From contig OZ025268.1 in assembly GCA_964019165.1 (NCBI GenBank), positions 2,116,001-2,180,000 of the forward strand: a stretch of 64,000 nucleotides of DNA, given 5' to 3'. A program made the translations under genes and the position numbers. This DNA is from Mastigias papua (Eukaryota > Cnidaria > Scyphozoa > Rhizostomeae > Mastigiidae). The notes under the pieces are model-generated. The model had not been told where the DNA came from, did no database searches, and saw only the letters and a program-made list of their open reading frames with translations. This document shows positions 59,465 to 64,000 of this stretch, one piece after another. The number at the start of each line of letters is the position of its first letter. Position 1 is the first letter of the stretch.

Positions 59465-62331
59465 GTACTTTTCTCTTTAGTTTATTGTCATTTTGTTTAC
59501 GTTCAATATCTTAGGTATTTATACTATCTAGATTTTGAGTCGATCGTGTAAAACGAGCAAACGCCGGTTTAAAGGCCTTGCCCAAATTACTTTTTGTAGT
59601 ATGAAGAATACTTGAAATCATTTGGGTTGAATGAAATCAAGAGACTGGTCTACTCGAATAATGAATTAATCAGATCTCTATGCCATTTTAACCCGACTAA
59701 AGCCAAACTGCATGCAAACAGTTGTGCGTGTCTTCTTATTTTATCTATTATGCCATTGAGTTTTTGGTATTAGTGCGAGCTGATGTGTTCTGTTACTACC
59801 TTTTTGGCTTAATTATTGTCCTTGTTGGTGACCTTTTAGTCAGGTTATCCAAGGATGAACTGGAATCAATTGATTTTTGGGCGTAGCCATCGGCTTTGTC
59901 TCTTGAATTACGTGATAAGATATTCATTTATGTGCAAAATTAAGATGGTTATTTAGCCAGACAATACAACGGTCTACATTAATGCTACTTGGTTCTGTCT
60001 AGCCGACTCCAATATTAAGAGTCAATTCCTCTCATGGATGGCAGTTACCCCTGGCTTTGAACGGTTTTTAGAATAACATTCTCGTTCAAATGGTTGCACT
60101 TTTTGTTGATAGTTAGGTTTTTTCAGCTCGCTGTCACTATTTATGAGCTACCTACTTAAATTGGGGAGGGACTCGTTTTTAATCAGGATGCCTTTTAAAT
60201 TGTCACTATTGAGCCATTGGCCCAGTGGGCTCTCTTCATGACCCAGTAAAAAGCATTATTCATGACTTTTGGCCCGTTAGCTTAGACCTTTAAAGTCAGT
60301 CTATTAGTGGATTGAGCATAAGAGCTAGAAGCTATTGAATAGCTTCTCTTTGAGCATACGGACCGAACTTGGTTACGAATGGCATTAGGCCCTCACCGCA
60401 GCTTGGCCCGTTAGTCAAATATCCTTAGAAGATGACCTATATTTAATAGATGTTTATTAGCTCAAGATGACAGGTTTCATTTGATTTTTCCTCCCATTGC
60501 CTTGTTATGATGATAATTAGAGCATTTAGAACAGGTGTCTGTTCCAACCTTGCATTATCTTTTAACAATTCAAGTCCAATAGAGCATTTGAAAAGAGGAT
60601 TGATCCTCTAAAATTAGGATCTTGATAGACAATTCAGACCATCAAATGGTGGACAGTAGGATCTATCAGTGGGGTGCACAGAAATTTATCTCATTCGGTT
60701 TTTATTTAAAGGGTATGTTAAAAGTCATGAAATTGTGCTTAGGAAGAGGATTTAATTATAAGCTGCAGCCTTTCATTACATGGCGGGAAAATCTGATATC
60801 CTTTTTGACTTATATATCTGCAAAAAGAACTACGTCATCAACAGCATTTGATATGAGAGTTCATTCCCTATGATCTTACTTTCAAATATACTTAATTAAA
60901 TATTTAATACTCTATTATCGTTTAGTATTACCTATGAATACTCAATATTCAACATGAAGTTTATCATGGCAATTCTTTTCTCTTCTCAATTCGTGGTTTC
61001 GTTAGCTTCCAAGTCCTATTCCTTATTTCACAATGCGGGTTTTTCCCTTTTCCTTTACCAAACGACCTTATAATACTGCATTCATTCTCTTTCCTATTTT
61101 GAATACTTACTCTTCTATTATGCTGGACGTGAAGCCCTCAGCTGCAGTCTCATTTCTTCCTTTTTCTTCATTCATTTCACCGACTTGGTTCATTTTGACG
61201 AGCGAAAGAATACCGATGGACTCATTAGATTAAACATTTATCTTTTGCTTAATCAGAATTTCCAAACTTTTGTCTACGGTTCCTATATATTATTTGTTCT
61301 TGGCCAGTGGCATTGTTTCCTTCCTTTGTTGTTGCTAGGGACAAATATCATGTCTGTGTAAGTATGCAGACGGTCCACAATAACATGTTCACATTGACTT
61401 TCATCAGGAAAGATGAAAAATATAACCTGTGCTGATGGAAATAACACTGATCCTAAAAGCATCCACTGTTTTCCCGTATACAGTTGAGCTTAGTGTTAAT
61501 TGTTTGGTTAGGCTACACAATTAGAAAACTGTTATTTTAATACTCAAACTAGCAAACTTCCCTCTATACGCAAGCATCTGAATTTGGACTGCTGTTGTCT
61601 GCTTACGTAACGTCACATTAGCCCCGTATGGGTTTTCAATGAACTCACTGCTTTCAATTTGTTTTTAACTGCCAGAAAGGTGCCAAATTGTCTTTGATAG
61701 GTAAGGACAGAGTTAGACTTAATGAGTGCATAAAATAAACACTGCGCACGCACATGCACTTACGACCCCTCTCCTGTGTGCAATTATGCAGTTTTTGCCC
61801 AACTCTCCTCCTCCCTTTTTGCGTAGGTACTTTGTTTATAACTCCTAACTTTAGGACCGATTATTGATCAAACACCAGTTGAAAGACGGATAATTTACGG
61901 TTTTAGTTCATTGTTAATAAGGTAGGCTTATGTGATAATATTACTCAAAAAAGATACAACATTGAATTGAGTATTTTGCACATTATGACTAAAACTGTAA
62001 ACTTTTATTTTATTAGCCAGCTACGTCTTGCGGTATATTTTTATCCCGTTACCCATAATTGGTTTGAGAAGATCGAAAGTATGCTTACTTATGTTTACGT
62101 CCCTTTTTGCTCGGAGCGTTGGAATGCTCACTTTGCTTGTTGCCATCTGAAATAATTGTCCTTATGGCCCTCTTTCGCCAGAGAATCGCAAAAGTTCTTC
62201 CTGTTTCACACGAAAGCTGCGCAAGTTCCCATGCAGGCATCACCCTATCTGTTACCTAATTTAACGAAATCCTCATTTGCTTAGAATGACTTTTTGAAGA
62301 GGTGTTAACTTACAGATTCTTTTTCTCATAG
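59465..62331. other. F-box gene intron 2
   Basis: 2.9-kb intron holding repeat family 3 (60308-60436). Otherwise no feature seen. Confidence 0.55.
60308..60436 (+). repeat. Interspersed repeat family 3, copy
   Basis: Shares GAGCATAAGAGC, GCATACGGACCGAACTTGG, GGCATTAGGCCCTCA and CCGTTAGTCAAATATCCTTA with the copies at 39298-39435 (+) and 12590-12660 (-). Non-coding. Confidence 0.65.
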
Positions 62332-62386
62332 AGTATTTTCATACCTCGATGTAGTCACTTTATGCCGTTGTGCCCAGGTCTCCAGG
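62332..62386 (+). CDS. FBXL20-like: FBXL2/FBXL20-type protein, coding exon 3: middle of the F-box
   Basis: A 55-nt exon after acceptor TTTTCTCATAG (ending 62331), with a consensus GTAAGT donor at 62387. Its first base completes the split Arg codon; it then reads VFSYLDVVTLCRCAQVSR and ends in phase 0. Vertebrate FBXL20 has the near-identical FSFLDVVTLCRCAQVSR here, so the match is to FBXL20/FBXL2 rather than to F-box proteins in general. The next exon, expected to begin with AWN...LDGSNWQ, was not found before 64000, so the gene continues beyond the window. Confidence 0.93.
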
Positions 62387-62509
62387 GTAAGTAATTATTT
62401 GGCTACGTCATCGTCACTAATCTCTTGTTTACTGAATTGTGCGTTTTTGTTATAGTGTTGCATATCCTCGAATTTGCCCCCTTCCCCTCCTGGAGCTCAT
62501 TTATTTTTT

Positions 62510-62760
62510 GTACTGTTTTGGTGGGGACTCATTCGAGTGGAGGACTTATTCGAGGCAAGCGATCTGTCTTATGCTGCATAAGATCTCATTATCAAATCTC
62601 GTTTTCTCCATGATATAGAGAGAACAGTCTAAACTTAGGCATCAGCCTATAGCAAGGCTTTTATTATCCTCTGCTCGACAGAACTCTGTCGTGGGGGCTC
62701 ATTCGAGTGGGAATTGTTATCTTGAAGCTCTAGCACAGGGGTTTATTCGAAGGGTGTGGG
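62510..62760. repeat. Dispersed repeats of a GGGGCTCATTCGAGTGG motif
   Basis: GGGGACTCATTCGAGTGGAG (62522), GGGGGCTCATTCGAGTGGG (62693) and a weaker GGGTTTATTCGAAGGG (62739) lie within 240 bp. They are probably internal repeats of one element in intron 3 of the F-box gene. Confidence 0.5.
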
Positions 62761-63617
62761 AATTTGTGGATTTCGTGAATTCAAGACACTGTAACTTCTT
62801 AAATGACTCCTTGATCTGTGAGAGTTAAGTGGATTCCATGCATTATTATTTTCTGGTGGTCAATTTTCTTTATGTATTTAAATGATCATGTTATTCCTCT
62901 TTGCTTTATTTTAAAGTTGAGTAGGAACTTCTCCCCTTTTTTAAGATATGAACATAAGAAAATCTCGATTGTTGCTTGTATCACATTGCCCGGCGATATA
63001 CAGTAGAACATTGACTGTTTCTTATACAAATATATACATTTGGCTTGCAAATTGAACTGGAAGTTAAATGTTGTCTACGTGGAATGGGGTACAAGAAGCA
63101 TCAAACGCCCCCAAAACAGTATCGTGTTGCTATGATAACACAGGAGATTTGAACCCTGTCTGAATTGAACCTGAACTTATGCAGTCACCTCTTTTCTAGT
63201 GGTATTTCACTACATCTGTTTTGTGTTTATTGAGCATTAAGGCTTTAAGTACATCGAGACTCATACTGCTCCAGAAATTAAGCACATGCCATGTATATCC
63301 AAGGGTGAGCAGTTAGTTATATTAGTCATTTTTCATTTAAGCACGGACACCTTTAATTAGTACGCGAAATTCTTTTGACAAGAACCTAGCAGAACGGTCT
63401 AGTTCTAAAAGTTCCTGATCTCTGCCATCTCTTTTGGTCACATTTTAGTTCCACAATTTGCTTAATAGGTCCTATTAAATATAACAGAGACTGAAACGAA
63501 ATTACACGATTCATTAAAACAAGTGTATTTCCTTGAATATTTTCGTAAAAGGGAAGACAACTTTTCAAGTATCTCATTTTTCATTTCATTTTATAATATT
63601 TATACAGGTTAAAGGTT

Positions 63618-63622
<5 letters not shown>
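62761..63622. other. F-box gene intron 3, no feature seen
   Basis: AT-rich intron sequence without a supported exon or repeat. Confidence 0.45.

Positions 63623-63712
<90 letters not shown>
63623..63712. repeat. (TA)n microsatellite
   Basis: About 90 bp of pure TA. It may be the tail of the - strand retroelement whose coding end lies at 63856-64000. Confidence 0.97.
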
Positions 63713-63715
<3 letters not shown>

Positions 63716-63855
63716 TTTCAACCTGACCTGTTTAAAAGATTAAATTAAGTATTAGTACTAATAACAAAAGAAATTTACTAGCCTAACCTAATTTCATTAG
63801 TATATAAAACTGAGGCTATAAAAAGAGAACGTAAAGATGAAATAGAAGTTGTCCC

Positions 63856-64000
63856 CGACTAGAGCTGTTCTTTGAAGGTTTTCAGGGAGGGGCCAATTTA
63901 GTAGCTCTTTCTAGACTGTTCCACGGTTTTGGACCGCAATAAGAAGAAGCCTTTTGGCCATTGACCGTTTTTAGCAGCGGTACCTTAAGATCAGTTTCTG
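63856..64000 (-). pseudogene. 3' end of a non-LTR retrotransposon, frameshifted
   Basis: On the - strand the frame reads KASSYCGPKPWNSLERATK, then after a frameshift in a C-run PSLKTFKEQL and stop. The order G-P-K-x-WNSL ... A-x-SL-x-TFK-x-x-L is the C-terminal tail of CR1/L2/Rex-like reverse transcriptases. The element extends beyond 64000 and is inactive as read because of the frameshift. Confidence 0.65.

Overview
The window is metazoan nuclear DNA: AT-rich, intron-dominated, full of (TA)n microsatellites, short inverted-repeat elements and decayed non-LTR retrotransposons. The genes found (a GLI-type Hedgehog-pathway transcription factor, an FBXL2/FBXL20-type F-box protein, a C-type-lectin-like exon) are animal genes. 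Long phase-0 introns, low GC and the repeat types suggest an early-branching or invertebrate animal, perhaps cnidarian- or sponge-like. The lineage call is inference. No bacterial operons, CRISPR arrays, rRNA or tRNA genes were seen.

All supported genes lie on the + strand. (1) Positions 200-300 hold one internal exon that looks like the end of a C-type-lectin-like domain; the rest of that gene is left of the window. (2) Positions 6301-17152 hold a four-exon gene for a 233-residue protein I cannot name with confidence; an alternative last exon may lie at 18118-18209. (3) Positions 23777-44486 hold a GLI/Cubitus interruptus homologue. I reconstruct six coding exons (23777-24841, 25925-26026, 35221-35487, 38033-38197, 41334-41444, 42813-44486), giving 1127 residues, with every intron in phase 0. 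It keeps the N-terminal repressor/SUFU-binding region, five GLI zinc fingers, a cluster of PKA sites with a DSGxxS degron, and the conserved GLI C-terminal motif. (4) Positions 51478-62386 hold the first three coding exons of an FBXL2/FBXL20-type protein (F-box N-terminus), which continues past 64000.

Between and inside these genes are repeats. At 4943-5545 two long hairpins lie between (TA)n tracts; the second carries a nearly complete type I hammerhead ribozyme (5460-5509), as expected for Penelope-like or related retroelements. A hammerhead-like core also occurs at 48539-48564. There are five exact 34-bp tandem copies (2750-2919), three interspersed repeat families recognised by comparing copies within the window, hAT-like and pogo-like MITEs, other inverted-repeat elements, and 3' ends of non-LTR reverse transcriptase genes at 17748, 35765 and, on the - strand, 63856-64000.

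If functional, the GLI gene would be the nuclear effector of Hedgehog signalling, with its repressor/activator balance set by SUFU binding, PKA phosphorylation and SCF-type ubiquitin ligases. The neighbouring F-box gene is an SCF substrate receptor of another class; nothing in the sequence shows that the two interact.
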